Part shown: positions 1-8,408 of the stretch, piece after piece
Layout of the letters: each line of letters starts with the position of its first letter
Position numbering within the stretch: the first letter of the stretch is position 1
Origin: JAJFUV01 sp964384215
GTDB lineage: Bacteria; Acidobacteriota; Terriglobia; Bryobacterales; Bryobacteraceae
DNA length: 64,000 nt
Direction: 5' to 3'
NCBI GenBank assembly: GCA_964384215.1
Contig: CAYLLB010000013.1
Location: 45,064-109,063 of the forward strand
Notes under the pieces: generated by a model
What the model saw: the letters and a program-made list of their open reading frames with translations, nothing else
The model's database searches: none
Told to the model about the DNA's origin: nothing
Program-made: the position numbers and the translations under genes

Positions 1-662
1 GTGAGGATGTCGATGCCGTGGGGCATGTCCTCGTATCCCCAACTTGCGAGCGCCTCGGGCGCTCCGAACAAGTGCAAGCAGATGTCCACGTCGTGGATGA
101 GCAGGTCGAAGATGCCGCCGCCGCTCACTTTCGGGTCGGCGATCCAGGCTCCCCAGGTCGGCGCGGCGCAACGGCGGCGGAACATGCCCGCCCGCACCTG
201 GCCCACACTGCCGCCTTTGACCAAGTCGTGCATCACGACGTATTCCGGCCAGAAACGCAGCACCTGCGCCGTCATCAGGATTCTGCTCTGTCTGGCCGCC
301 TCTTCGATCATCTGGTCCGCGGCCGTGCCGTCGATGGCCATAGGCTTCTCGACGAGGACGTGCTTGCCGTGGCGCAAGGCCTCTATGGCTACCGGAGCAT
401 GGAGGCTGGTGGGAAGACAGATGTCCACGGCCTCGACTTCCGGATCGCGCGCGGCTTCCATGGCGTCGGCATAACGGCGCAGGTTTGAAAAGTCCAGCTT
501 CTCTCCGGGTCCGCCGATATTGCCCTGGACGCCACTGAGGTCGCCGCTCAATTGCTTCGGGTCCGCCGAGCTGACGGCCACCAACTCCGCGCCCGGGATG
601 TTGCTGAGGGCTTTCAAATGGGTGCTGCCCATGAAGCCCAAACCGATCATGGCGATTTTCAT
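1..662 (-). CDS. Gfo/Idh/MocA family oxidoreductase (C-terminus beyond window)
   Basis: This is probably a cytoplasmic NAD(P)-dependent oxidoreductase acting on a sugar or polyol; the substrate cannot be told. The protein begins MKIAMIGLGFMG, a Rossmann glycine motif within the first 12 residues, and has the family EKP motif near residues 105-107 (VLVEKPMA), whose lysine is normally catalytic. About 220 residues are present and the C-terminal domain runs off the window. The ATG at 662 lies 22 bp after the stop of the DUF1080 gene on the same strand, so it is likely the third gene of that operon. Unlike its paralogue at 1815-3107 it has no twin-arginine leader. Confidence 0.9.
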   Translation of the reverse strand, partial: MKIAMIGLGFMGSTHLKALSNIPGAELVAVSSADPKQLSGDLSGVQGNIGGPGEKLDFSNLRRYADAMEAARDPEVEAVDICLPTSLHAPVAIEALRHGKHVLVEKPMAIDGTAADQMIEEAARQSRILMTAQVLRFWPEYVVMHDLVKGGSVGQVRAGMFRRRCAAPTWGAWIADPKVSGGGIFDLLIHDVDICLHLFGAPEALASWGYEDMPHGIDIL

Positions 663-684
663 AAGTTAGTATTGTCCTGAATGT

Positions 685-1815
685 TCAGATCCGCTTGATG
701 CGGATCTGCTTATACTCAATCCACCAGCCCGGCCGGTGCGCCTGCAGCATAATGGGGCCGGGCTCGAGGTTGTCGAGATCGTGGTACTCCATCACGTTCT
801 CGCCGTTGATGCGGACCAGGCAGAAACGGTCCTTCACCACCAACTGGAACAGGAACCACTTTTCGGGTTCGATCCTGGGGTAGATCGCCCTCTTGAAGTG
901 ATACAGCGAACCTGTCGGGTAAACTGCGCCTTCGACGTCGTGCACCTGGATTTCATAGTGCGTGCCGCGGGTGCCGAGCTCCGGCTGCTGATGGCGGAAC
1001 AGGATGCCACCATTGGCGTGCTTGGCGCTCCGCAGGTATAAGTGCAGCTCGAAATCGCGGTACTTCTCGATGGTCCCGAGATGCCCCGCCCCGTCGCCGC
1101 GGATGACGCCGCCCAGCGCCTCGAACTTGGGCTTTCCGTCCGTGATGCGCCACTTGGCGAAGTCTTCCGGCTTCTCGTAGAGGATCTCCCACTTCTCTTT
1201 CGAGGGAAGCTCTTTGATGCGCAAGTTGCGGAAACGGATCGGATACGACAGCGACTCGATCCCCAGGTAGCCGCTGCGCAAACGGTAGCGTAATTCCGGA
1301 TTGGATTCGAGGTTCAGATCCTGCACCAACTCGTCGTTGATCCATACCTTGAGCGACGGCCAGTCCATCACGATGCGCATGGTGTTCCACTCGCCCTGAT
1401 TGCGCACATTCACCTTTAGTGGCGGAACCAGCGGAAACACGGCGCCAATCGACTCCGGCAGCATCTTTTCGTCCTGCTTGTGGAAGATCTTGATGCAAAG
1501 ACCGGTCTCGGTGTTGCGGCCATGCTCGGGAGCGTGCAGGAAAATGCCCGCATCGATCCAGCCCTTGATGAAAAACTCGCAGCGGAAGTCGAAATTCTCG
1601 TACTGTTTGGCGGAACGAAGCCAGGTGGGAAAGCCCGAACCCTCATGGACTACGATCTCGCCCCCGGAGACATAGAAGGCCGACTCCGGCCCTTCACGAA
1701 TCGACCAACCGTCCAGTGAACGGCCATCGAACAGAGACACGAAACCACTTTCGGGCTGCCCCTTCAAAACTACCGGGACCAAGGGGGCGGCTGCAAGGAA
1801 TTGTCTGCGTCTCAT
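685..1815 (-). CDS. DUF1080 (3-keto-disaccharide hydrolase-type) protein, two domains
   Basis: This 376-residue exported protein has two tandem DUF1080 (concanavalin-like beta-sandwich) domains. The first, at about residues 25-200, opens with the typical SLFDGRSLDGW signature; the second, at about 205-376, ends with a conserved WWIEYKQIRI strand. Members of this family hydrolyse 3-keto-glycosides made by Gfo/Idh/MocA dehydrogenases, and this gene lies between two such genes, which supports that role by inference. The start at MRRRQFLAAAPLV is chosen because it gives a leader with consecutive arginines and because its ATG overlaps the TGA of the upstream gene by one base (TGATG), a coupled arrangement. 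A longer reading frame upstream lies inside the neighbouring gene. Confidence 0.9.
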   Translation of the reverse strand: MRRRQFLAAAPLVPVVLKGQPESGFVSLFDGRSLDGWSIREGPESAFYVSGGEIVVHEGSGFPTWLRSAKQYENFDFRCEFFIKGWIDAGIFLHAPEHGRNTETGLCIKIFHKQDEKMLPESIGAVFPLVPPLKVNVRNQGEWNTMRIVMDWPSLKVWINDELVQDLNLESNPELRYRLRSGYLGIESLSYPIRFRNLRIKELPSKEKWEILYEKPEDFAKWRITDGKPKFEALGGVIRGDGAGHLGTIEKYRDFELHLYLRSAKHANGGILFRHQQPELGTRGTHYEIQVHDVEGAVYPTGSLYHFKRAIYPRIEPEKWFLFQLVVKDRFCLVRINGENVMEYHDLDNLEPGPIMLQAHRPGWWIEYKQIRIKRI

Positions 1816-3107
1816 CAGAACTTCTCCGGAACCACGTAGGGCTTGCGGTAGGCGCGCGTGAGCATCCTGTTGGCCTCCGGATCGCCCTTGCACTGCATGG
1901 TGGCACTGTCGAAGTGCAGCGTGCGCCCCAGCCGGTACGAAGTGTTGGCCAAGTGCATCAGTGTGCAGGACATGGCGCCCTCCTCGATGGGCGCGTTCAA
2001 GTCGGACTGCTTGCGCGAACGCACGGCGTCGATGAAGTTGGCCCAGTTGCTGCCGCCCTCGCTGCGCGTGGGTCCGGGCACCTGCTCCTTGCCGATGTAA
2101 GTCCAGTACTTGCCGTAGCCGTCAATCACCATGTAGCCGTTGGAGCCATAGAAGATGTTGCCGATGGTGTTGCCGGGCTTATCGCCGCCAATACCGGCTT
2201 CGTGGTTGGTGATCCAATGGCGCACGTCGAAGACCATGATCTTCTTCTTGCCGCCTTCATCGAACTCGTAGGTTGCCGTCAGGATGTTGGGCGTCTCCTG
2301 GTCGTCGTCGAACATCACCTTGGCGCCGATTCCGGAGACCTTGGTCGGGTGCTTCACGCCCAGGCCCCAGCGGCAGATGTCGATCTCGTGGATGCCCTGA
2401 TTGCCGAAGTCGCCATTGCCGGTGTCCCAGAACCAGTGCCAGTTGTAATGGAACCGGTTCTCCGTAAATGGACGCACGGGCGCGGGCCCCAGCCACATGT
2501 CGTAATGCACACCGGGAGGCACCGGAGCCTCCGGCTTGCGGCCGATCGTGTTGCGCCACTTGAAGCACAAACCGCGAGCCATGTAAACCTCGCCGATCAC
2601 GCCTTCGCGTAGCTTCTGCATAGCCTCGCGCAGCGCCACGGTGGAACGGCTGTTGGTGCCGTGCTGCACCAGGCGGTTGTAATGGCGCGCCGCGGCGACG
2701 ATCTGCTTGGACTCGAACACGTTATGCGAGCACGGCTTCTCGACGTAGACGTCTTTGCCGGCCTGAAGGCTCCAGATAGTCTGCAGCGTGTGCGAATGGT
2801 TCGGCGTGGCGATGGAAATCGCGTCGATGGACTTGTCTTCGAGCAGCTTCCGGATGTCGGTGAAAGCAGCGGGCCGCTTCTTGCCCAGCTTCTCCACCAT
2901 CTGCAACCGCTCCTTCAGGACGTTCTCGTCGATGTCGCACAGGGCGGCGATTTCGACGTTCGGCATCTTGGCGTAGGCATTGATATGGCTGCGGCCCTGG
3001 CCGCGTACGCCCACGCAAGCCACTCGCACAGTGTCGTTCGGGCTGGCCAAAACAGTCCGCGCAGCTATGCCGGCCGTGGAACTCATCAGAAAATACCTTC
3101 GATCCAT
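1815..3107 (-). CDS. Gfo/Idh/MocA family oxidoreductase with twin-arginine-type leader
   Basis: This is a 430-residue NAD(P)-dependent dehydrogenase, probably acting on a glycoside or sugar derivative and probably exported folded. The leader MDRRYFLMSSTAG has the RR pattern of a Tat signal. It is followed by a Rossmann segment (VACVGVRGQGRS) and the EKP motif (VYVEKPCSHN) near residue 120. The C-terminal half has the usual W-H-W aromatic region (YNWHWFWDTGNGD). The start is MDRRYF, with AAGAGG four bases upstream of ATG 3107, rather than the longer frame from 3122. It is the first gene of a three-gene operon with DUF1080 and a second Gfo/Idh/MocA protein, a combination common in Acidobacteriota and Planctomycetes sugar catabolism. 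Confidence 0.92.
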   Translation of the reverse strand: MDRRYFLMSSTAGIAARTVLASPNDTVRVACVGVRGQGRSHINAYAKMPNVEIAALCDIDENVLKERLQMVEKLGKKRPAAFTDIRKLLEDKSIDAISIATPNHSHTLQTIWSLQAGKDVYVEKPCSHNVFESKQIVAAARHYNRLVQHGTNSRSTVALREAMQKLREGVIGEVYMARGLCFKWRNTIGRKPEAPVPPGVHYDMWLGPAPVRPFTENRFHYNWHWFWDTGNGDFGNQGIHEIDICRWGLGVKHPTKVSGIGAKVMFDDDQETPNILTATYEFDEGGKKKIMVFDVRHWITNHEAGIGGDKPGNTIGNIFYGSNGYMVIDGYGKYWTYIGKEQVPGPTRSEGGSNWANFIDAVRSRKQSDLNAPIEEGAMSCTLMHLANTSYRLGRTLHFDSATMQCKGDPEANRMLTRAYRKPYVVPEKF

Positions 3108-3176
3108 ATAACCTCTTGTCAAGATTGATCGCGCTCGCGCGCCTTAACTAATATACCGGAATCGACATTACACCGA

Positions 3177-3587
3177 TTACGGCGCGACTTTGAGAACAAA
3201 CGATTCGGAGACCAGGCTCCCATCGTTGCCCTCGGCCGTCAGTCTGTACCGCGTAGTCGCCTGGGGCGCGACCTCGAAGCAGCGGCTGAGCGAGGGCCAG
3301 ACAGCTTCCACGGGCGGGTCGATCCGCAGGGACTTCGCGTTGACCACGCTGTAGCAGATCTTCCCCTTCTCCCGCGGCCGCAACTGTGCGGGCACGGCAT
3401 AGAACTGCAGGATCTTCAATTTCGTGCCGCTTAGATCCGAAGGCAACACATGACCGGCCACCTCGCGTTGGAGCCGGTCGCGCTCTTCGATCCGCCGGTT
3501 CTCCATGTAGCGGCCGATCATGACCCAGGCCGCATAGCCCACCGCGAGCGCCGTCACCACCAGCATGTAGCGTGCAATTCGTTTCAT
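3177..3587 (-). CDS. Conserved hypothetical, membrane-anchored
   Basis: The function of this 136-residue protein is not recognised. An N-terminal hydrophobic segment at about residues 6-26 is followed by a basic and acidic stretch (ENRRIEERDRLQRE), so the rest probably sits outside the membrane. The C-terminal half reads like a small immunoglobulin-like fold (TTRYRLTAEGNDG, then ESFVLKVAP). Upstream of ATG 3587 are TATAAA and then GGAG, with nine bases between TATAAA and the start. It lies 76 bp downstream of hydA on the same strand, but nothing links it to the hydrogenase. Confidence 0.7.
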   Translation of the reverse strand: MKRIARYMLVVTALAVGYAAWVMIGRYMENRRIEERDRLQREVAGHVLPSDLSGTKLKILQFYAVPAQLRPREKGKICYSVVNAKSLRIDPPVEAVWPSLSRCFEVAPQATTRYRLTAEGNDGSLVSESFVLKVAP

Positions 3588-3663
3588 AGGACTCCATTTA
3601 TATGGGACAACAGGCCGGAGGGATGGAGCAATACAGAGATCGGCGCTGGCAGTAAGCTGCCGT

Positions 3664-4971
3664 CTAGTCTTTCCGGATCTCCAGCTTCAGGAAGTGCGTG
3701 GCGCAGGAGATGCAAGGATCGTAGTTGCGGATGGCCTGTTCGCAGGCCCACGTCATGCGATCAATGGGCTGCCCGGCAAGCTGCGGAACGAAGCGCCATA
3801 GATCGTCCTCGATCCGTTTCTGATTCTGCGACGTCGGCGCCACGATCTTCACGCCCGTGATGATCCCGTGCTCGTCGATGATATAGCGATGGTAAAGCAG
3901 TCCTCGCGGCGCTTCCGTCGCGGCGTGGCCGGTCCCGGCGCGGTAGTCGAATTCGGCGCGCGGCGCGGCCGGCGGCTCATACCCGGCGATCAGCCGGAGC
4001 GCTTCCTCGCAGGCGAACACTAATTCCACAGCCCGCACAACGATGCTCTTGAACGGGTTCAGGCAAGGTACGCCAAGGCCCGCGTCCGACGCCGCCTGCC
4101 GGGCAGCCGGCGTCAGCTTGGCGAAGTGCAGGTTGAAGCGAGCCAGCGGCCCCACCATGTAAGAGCCGCGCTCGCGGAGCTGCGAATGCAGGGCGTTGGC
4201 GTGCTTGACGTGCTGCTCAAAGAAACGGTCCTCGTACTCGGCCGCGTCGATATCCAGGCCCTTGTTCGACACGATGCGTCCCTCGTTCAGAGGGTACTCG
4301 TCCGGGTGTGAAACGGCGACGAACTCGTAGTCCTGTTCGAACTCCGGCATCGGGAAGCTCGCGACCAGCTTCACGGTCTTGATGGAGGCTTCGAGGGCCC
4401 ACTTCAGGTCCTCCACGATCGCACCCATTTCGCGTTTGGACGGCACCCGGTAGAAGCCGCCCAGCGCCACCGCGACGGGGTGAATCTCGCGCCCGCCAAG
4501 AATGCTCATCAGGTTGTTGCCTATTTTCTTGAGGCGCAACGCATCTTCGACGGCCGTGCGGTGATCCCGCGCCATCTCGATCACGTCCTGATAGCCGAGA
4601 AAGTCCGGCGCGTGCAGCATGTAGACGTGCAGCGCGTGGCTTTCGATGTACTCGCCGCAGTAGAGCAGGCGCCGCAGCAGGCGCACCATGGGGTCTGGCT
4701 TGACGCCCACGATGCGCTCGATGGCGTGCACCGCGCTCATCTGGTAGGCCACCGGGCAGATGCCGCAGATGCGCGCGGTGATGTCCGGAGCTTCGCTCGC
4801 ATGGCGGCCGCGCAGGAAACTCTCGAACAGGCGCGGCGGTTCCGGGATCTTGAGCTTCACTTCCTCGACGCGGTTACCCTTGAACCTGACCAGCAGCGCG
4901 CCCTCGCCTTCCACTCGGGCCAGGACGTCCACTTTGATCGTGTTGGCCGCTTTGCTGCCGTTGCCGCTCAT
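3664..4971 (-). CDS. hydA: [NiFe] hydrogenase large (catalytic) subunit, group 3b type
   Basis: This is the catalytic alpha subunit of a cytoplasmic, probably NADP-linked, bidirectional hydrogenase (sulfhydrogenase type); it interconverts H2 with protons and electrons at a NiFe centre. The four metal-ligand cysteines are visible: C69 and C72 in RICGICPVAYQ and C420 and C423 in DPCISCATH. Nine residues follow H426, so there is a short C-terminal tail of the kind maturation proteases remove. Length is 435 residues, normal for group 3b. The start MSGNGSKAAN at 4971 overlaps the hydD stop in an ATGA, so the longer frame to 5250 is rejected. It is the last gene of the hydB-CNBD-hydG-hydD-hydA operon. 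The CGIC-PVAYQ form argues for group 3b over 3d. Confidence 0.95.
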   Translation of the reverse strand: MSGNGSKAANTIKVDVLARVEGEGALLVRFKGNRVEEVKLKIPEPPRLFESFLRGRHASEAPDITARICGICPVAYQMSAVHAIERIVGVKPDPMVRLLRRLLYCGEYIESHALHVYMLHAPDFLGYQDVIEMARDHRTAVEDALRLKKIGNNLMSILGGREIHPVAVALGGFYRVPSKREMGAIVEDLKWALEASIKTVKLVASFPMPEFEQDYEFVAVSHPDEYPLNEGRIVSNKGLDIDAAEYEDRFFEQHVKHANALHSQLRERGSYMVGPLARFNLHFAKLTPAARQAASDAGLGVPCLNPFKSIVVRAVELVFACEEALRLIAGYEPPAAPRAEFDYRAGTGHAATEAPRGLLYHRYIIDEHGIITGVKIVAPTSQNQKRIEDDLWRFVPQLAGQPIDRMTWACEQAIRNYDPCISCATHFLKLEIRKD

Positions 4972-5756
4972 TTGCGTTCCCTCTCCTCGCTGACCTGGCG
5001 GAACTGCCAGCTCCAGGCATTGAATAACCGGAACGTCCGCACGATTTCCGCGTTGCTCTTGCCGGTCTGCTCGAACCAGTCCGCCAGCGAAGTCGCATTC
5101 GGAGTCTCCATGGGGCCGTAGCAGCCGTAACAGCCGCGCCCGAAGGCGGGGCAGATGGCGCCGCAGCCGGCCTGCGTCAGCGGACCGACGCACACCGCCC
5201 CCTGCGCCACGGCGATGCACACGTTGCCGCGCCTCTTGCATTCCAGGCAAACGCTGTAAGTGGGTATGTTGGGACGCCGCCCGGCGATCGTGGCCGCAAT
5301 AAGCTCCACAAGCTGCAATTTGTTGATCGGGCAGCCGCGCAGTTCGAAATCGACGGGAACGTGTTCGGCCACAGGAGTCGACATCTTCAGCGTGTGGATG
5401 TAATCGGGCGAAGCGTAAACGTAGCGGACAAATTCGTTGACGTCCTTCCAGTTACGCAGCGCCTGTATGCCGCCCGCGGTGGCGCAGGCGCCGATGGTGA
5501 CCAGCATCCGGCACTGCCGGCGGATGTGCTGGATCTGCTCGGCGTCGTGGTGCGTGGTGATGGAGCCCTCCACCAGCCCGATGTCGTACGGCCCTTTCGC
5601 CATGTTGCGCGAAGCTTCGGGAAAATACGCCAGGTCCACCGCGCCCACTACTTCGAGCAGTTCCTCCTCGGCGTCCAGCAGGCTCAACTGGCATCCGTCG
5701 CAACTGGCGAACTTGAAGACGGCGATCTTGGGTTTCTTCTTGGTGTTAGAGCTCAT
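4968..5756 (-). CDS. hydD: Hydrogenase small subunit (sulfhydrogenase delta)
   Basis: This electron-transfer subunit carries Fe-S clusters between the NiFe site and the flavin subunit. The proximal-cluster cysteines lie in SCDGCQ near the N-terminus, VTIGACATAGG and ELRGCPINK. A cysteine-rich C-terminal region (CLECKRRGNVC, then QAGCGAICPAFGRGCYGCYGP) provides ligands for further clusters. Length is 262 residues, as expected, and there is no Tat leader, which fits a cytoplasmic enzyme. ATG 5756 overlaps the end of hydG by 11 bp, and its stop overlaps hydA by 4 bp, so subunit synthesis is probably coupled. Confidence 0.94.
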   Translation of the reverse strand: MSSNTKKKPKIAVFKFASCDGCQLSLLDAEEELLEVVGAVDLAYFPEASRNMAKGPYDIGLVEGSITTHHDAEQIQHIRRQCRMLVTIGACATAGGIQALRNWKDVNEFVRYVYASPDYIHTLKMSTPVAEHVPVDFELRGCPINKLQLVELIAATIAGRRPNIPTYSVCLECKRRGNVCIAVAQGAVCVGPLTQAGCGAICPAFGRGCYGCYGPMETPNATSLADWFEQTGKSNAEIVRTFRLFNAWSWQFRQVSEERERK

Positions 5757-6609
5757 ACTTGTCCAACCAGGGCCGCAAGCGGCTCCACGGGAAAATTGGG
5801 CCGTCCTTGCAGATAAAATGAGGACCGAACTGGCAGTGGCCGCAGAAGCCCACCGCGCATTTCATATTGCGCTCCATGGAAAGGTGTATATCGTTGGCGG
5901 CGAAGCCGCGAGTATCGAGTTCGCGGACCACGTAGCGCATCATGATCTCGGGACCGCAGACCAGCGCCACGGTACGCTCCGGCTGCAGGCGCACATAGCG
6001 GAACAGGGTGGTGACCACACCGACGTATCCGCGCCAGCTCAACCCGCCGTAGTCCACGGTGGTGAGTATTTGCGTATCCGGGACGTAGCCCCAGGCGGTG
6101 AGTTGCTTTTTGTAAAGCAAATCACGCGGGCTCCGCGCGCCGTAGAGCACCACCAGGCGGCGATAGTCGCCCCGGTGGCGCAGGATGTGATAGATGGCGG
6201 GACGCAGCGGCGCCAGGCCGATGCCCCCAACCACCACCAGCACATCCTTGCCGCGCGCCTCTGTGAGCGGCCAGGTCGTACCGAAGGGACCGCGCACACC
6301 GACGGTCTCCCCGGCTTGGAGCGTCACCAGCCGGTGCGTGGCCTTACCCACCGAACGGACGGTGTAGACCAACCGTCCCGGCTCCTCGGGGTCGCCGCTG
6401 ATCGAGATGGGCAGTTCGCCGACCCCGAACACGTACAGCATACTGAATTGCCCCGGGCTGAACGGCGCCAAATCCGATCCGTTCGACGGCTCGAGCGACA
6501 AAGTAAACGTGTCGTGGGTCTCTTTCTCCACTTTTGAGACCCTCGCCTCGGCCGGAACCATGGGGTCCCCGGCCGGGGCCGCGGGGGGGTGCAGGGTAGC
6601 TGCGCTCAT
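5746..6609 (-). CDS. hydG: Hydrogenase FAD/NAD(P)-binding subunit (sulfhydrogenase gamma)
   Basis: This diaphorase subunit passes electrons between Fe-S clusters and NAD(P)H. The 287-residue protein has a ferredoxin-reductase FAD domain (about residues 15-110; FSPGQFSML, then LVYTVRSVGKAT), an NAD-binding domain (VVVGGIGLAPLRPA near 125; ALVCGPEIMM near 225), and a C-terminal 2Fe-2S site (CAVGFCGHCQFG plus a later Cys), as in PyrK-like electron-transfer subunits. The start MSAATLHPP at 6609 is fixed by an ATGA overlap with the cyclic-nucleotide-binding gene. The longer frame to 6834 lies inside that gene. Confidence 0.93.
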   Translation of the reverse strand: MSAATLHPPAAPAGDPMVPAEARVSKVEKETHDTFTLSLEPSNGSDLAPFSPGQFSMLYVFGVGELPISISGDPEEPGRLVYTVRSVGKATHRLVTLQAGETVGVRGPFGTTWPLTEARGKDVLVVVGGIGLAPLRPAIYHILRHRGDYRRLVVLYGARSPRDLLYKKQLTAWGYVPDTQILTTVDYGGLSWRGYVGVVTTLFRYVRLQPERTVALVCGPEIMMRYVVRELDTRGFAANDIHLSMERNMKCAVGFCGHCQFGPHFICKDGPIFPWSRLRPWLDKYEL

Positions 6610-7082
6610 GCTTGTCTCGCTCCAGGAGGAGTATAGACGTCGATCAGTTGCAACCGGAGAGCTTGCAGACGGTCCGCCACCACGCGCAGCAGACGGTTCA
6701 TGACGGCATAGCCCAGGCTGCAATCGCCCTCGCACGCCTCGCGCAAACGGGCGCCGTCGAAGGCCAGCACGCGGACCAAGCCCAGCGCGCGCGCCTGGAA
6801 TTGCTTGTCCCGCCCGCCAAGCACACTCGACCATCCGAAGACTTCTCCTTCACCGATGGTCTGAATACGGAACGTGTGTCCCGGTGCGTTCACTTCAATC
6901 CCGATCTTGCCCGAGATCACCAGACAAAACAGGTTCGAAACGTCCCCCTGCCGAAAGATGATCTGCTCGTCCTGGTAGTGGACTTCCGCCGCCAGTCCGG
7001 CCAGCTTTTCGATGTGACTGGCTGGAAGGCCCCGGACGAACGGGTGCGATCCAAGCGTCTCAACGAGCTGTCTCATCTCCAT
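6606..7082 (-). CDS. Cyclic nucleotide-binding domain protein in hydrogenase operon
   Basis: This 158-residue protein consists almost entirely of a Crp-type cyclic-nucleotide-binding beta-barrel (IIFRQGDVSNLFCLVISGKIGI, then IGEGEVFGWSSVLGG). There is no room for a helix-turn-helix, so it is not a DNA-binding Crp regulator. An AAGGAG ribosome site six bases before ATG 7082 supports this start. It overlaps hydB by 23 bp and hydG by 4 bp. Its place between hydB and hydG suggests that it senses a nucleotide or redox ligand and adjusts the hydrogenase, or assists assembly; that is inference. Confidence 0.9.
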   Translation of the reverse strand: MEMRQLVETLGSHPFVRGLPASHIEKLAGLAAEVHYQDEQIIFRQGDVSNLFCLVISGKIGIEVNAPGHTFRIQTIGEGEVFGWSSVLGGRDKQFQARALGLVRVLAFDGARLREACEGDCSLGYAVMNRLLRVVADRLQALRLQLIDVYTPPGARQA

Positions 7083-8244
7083 GGTTCGCTCCTTGCTGCA
7101 CCGTGGCGGGTTGTTCCTGCCCGCGCAGGGCGGCGGCTTCCTCGGTGATGTCGATGCCCACCGGACACCACGTGATGCAGCGGCCGCAGCCCACGCAACC
7201 CATGGCGCCGAATTGGTCGATCCAGGCCGCCAGCTTGTGCGTCAGCCACTGGCGGTACCGGCTCTTGGCGGACAGCCGCACGCTGCCGCCGTGTATATAA
7301 GAAAATGTTTGGGAAAAGCAGGAATCCCACTTACGGCGGCGCTCGGCGTGATGGCCGGACACATCGCCGGAATCCTCCACCGTAATGCAAAAGCAGGTGG
7401 GACACACCATGGTGCAATTGGCGCAGGCCAGGCACCTGGCGGCCACCTTCTCCCATCGCGGGCTGTCGAAGGCGTCGTAGAGCGCTTCGCGCAGGCCGGC
7501 CGTGTCGATGCGCCGGCTCTGCTTGGACGAGGCCTGGGCCACGGCCCGCTGCGCCTTGGCGCGCATCTCCGCGTTGGACCGCGTGTGCTCGACCTCGGCC
7601 AGCACTTCCCCGCCCCGCGCCGTGCCCGCCTCCGCCAGAAAGACGTGCCGGTCTGGTTCCACGATCTCCGCGAGCGCGATATCGAAACCGGATTCGGCCT
7701 TGGGTCCCGTTTCCATGGATGCACAGAAGCACGTGGGAGCGGAATCGGTGCAGTGGACGGCGATCAGGAAGGCATTCTCGCGCCGCTGGCGGTAGATGGA
7801 GTCGACATAGCGGTCTTCCAACAGAATCCGGTCCTGACGCGCGATGGCGGCCAGTTCGCAGGCCCGTACGCCCAGAAAGGCGCGCGGGGAGGCCGGCGGC
7901 GCCTCGCCCGGCAGAATGCGAAAGGCTCCGTCCTCGCGGCTGGCCGATGACAGCGCCACCTCCGGCGGGTGCAGAAACGGCTTCCAGCTCACCGGCCCGA
8001 TAACGTAGCCGAACAGCGCCTGGTCGTCGCGCTTGCGCAAGCGGTAACGGCCGGCGCCGTGTTCGGCTGTCCAGCCGGCTGGCAGTTCCTCCGTGCTCTC
8101 AATGGAATCGTAGACGACGGCGGCGTCGCGAATCGTGGGTCCAATGATCTGGTAACCGCGACGCTGAAGCGCAACCAGCAGTTGCCCGAGCGCGCCGGCG
8201 TCCACCACGACCTGCGTCCCTAAGGGGATCTCGTTCGTGGGCAT
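7060..8244 (-). CDS. hydB: Hydrogenase 4Fe-4S dicluster subunit (sulfhydrogenase beta)
   Basis: This is the beta subunit of the hydrogenase, 394 residues, with two C-terminal ferredoxin-type 4Fe-4S motifs: CLACANCTMVCPTC near residue 270 and CVGCGRCITWCPVG near 350. The N-terminal part carries the family cysteines in FLGVRACELAAI and VHCTDSAPTCFC. It relays electrons between the small subunit and the flavin subunit in the cytoplasm. It is the first gene of the five-gene operon. The start at ATG 8244 lies about 110 bp downstream of a candidate promoter at 8362-8390. Confidence 0.93.
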   Translation of the reverse strand: MPTNEIPLGTQVVVDAGALGQLLVALQRRGYQIIGPTIRDAAVVYDSIESTEELPAGWTAEHGAGRYRLRKRDDQALFGYVIGPVSWKPFLHPPEVALSSASREDGAFRILPGEAPPASPRAFLGVRACELAAIARQDRILLEDRYVDSIYRQRRENAFLIAVHCTDSAPTCFCASMETGPKAESGFDIALAEIVEPDRHVFLAEAGTARGGEVLAEVEHTRSNAEMRAKAQRAVAQASSKQSRRIDTAGLREALYDAFDSPRWEKVAARCLACANCTMVCPTCFCITVEDSGDVSGHHAERRRKWDSCFSQTFSYIHGGSVRLSAKSRYRQWLTHKLAAWIDQFGAMGCVGCGRCITWCPVGIDITEEAAALRGQEQPATVQQGANHGDETAR

Positions 8245-8361
8245 CCGGTCCTAGCCCCCTTCCCGGCCGGCTTCGCACCCCTGTTGACCGCACTCGCAAT
8301 GATCGCGGCCCCCAGTCGGCTCACGTCACCAGCTCAGTACGTCCAAACGCCAAAGGCTTAC

Positions 8362-8390
8362 ATGATATATGAAAGCACGGCAATCGGCAA
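8362..8390 (-). promoter_or_regulatory. Candidate sigma70-type promoter of the hydrogenase operon
   Basis: On the minus strand a TTGCCG -35-like hexamer (8385-8390) is separated by 17 bases from TATCAT (8362-8367), five of six matches to the -10 consensus. It lies in the 164-bp gap between the AsmA gene stop and hydB. The predicted start of transcription leaves a leader of about 110 bases before the hydB ATG, long enough for post-transcriptional control. No regulator site is recognised. Confidence 0.35.
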
Positions 8391-8408
8391 TTCACCAGAT
8401 TCCCAGTG

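Noticed and set aside
5437..6537. 366-codon frame antisense to hydG and hydD
   Set aside because: No recognisable motif; the opposite strand carries intact hydrogenase subunits.
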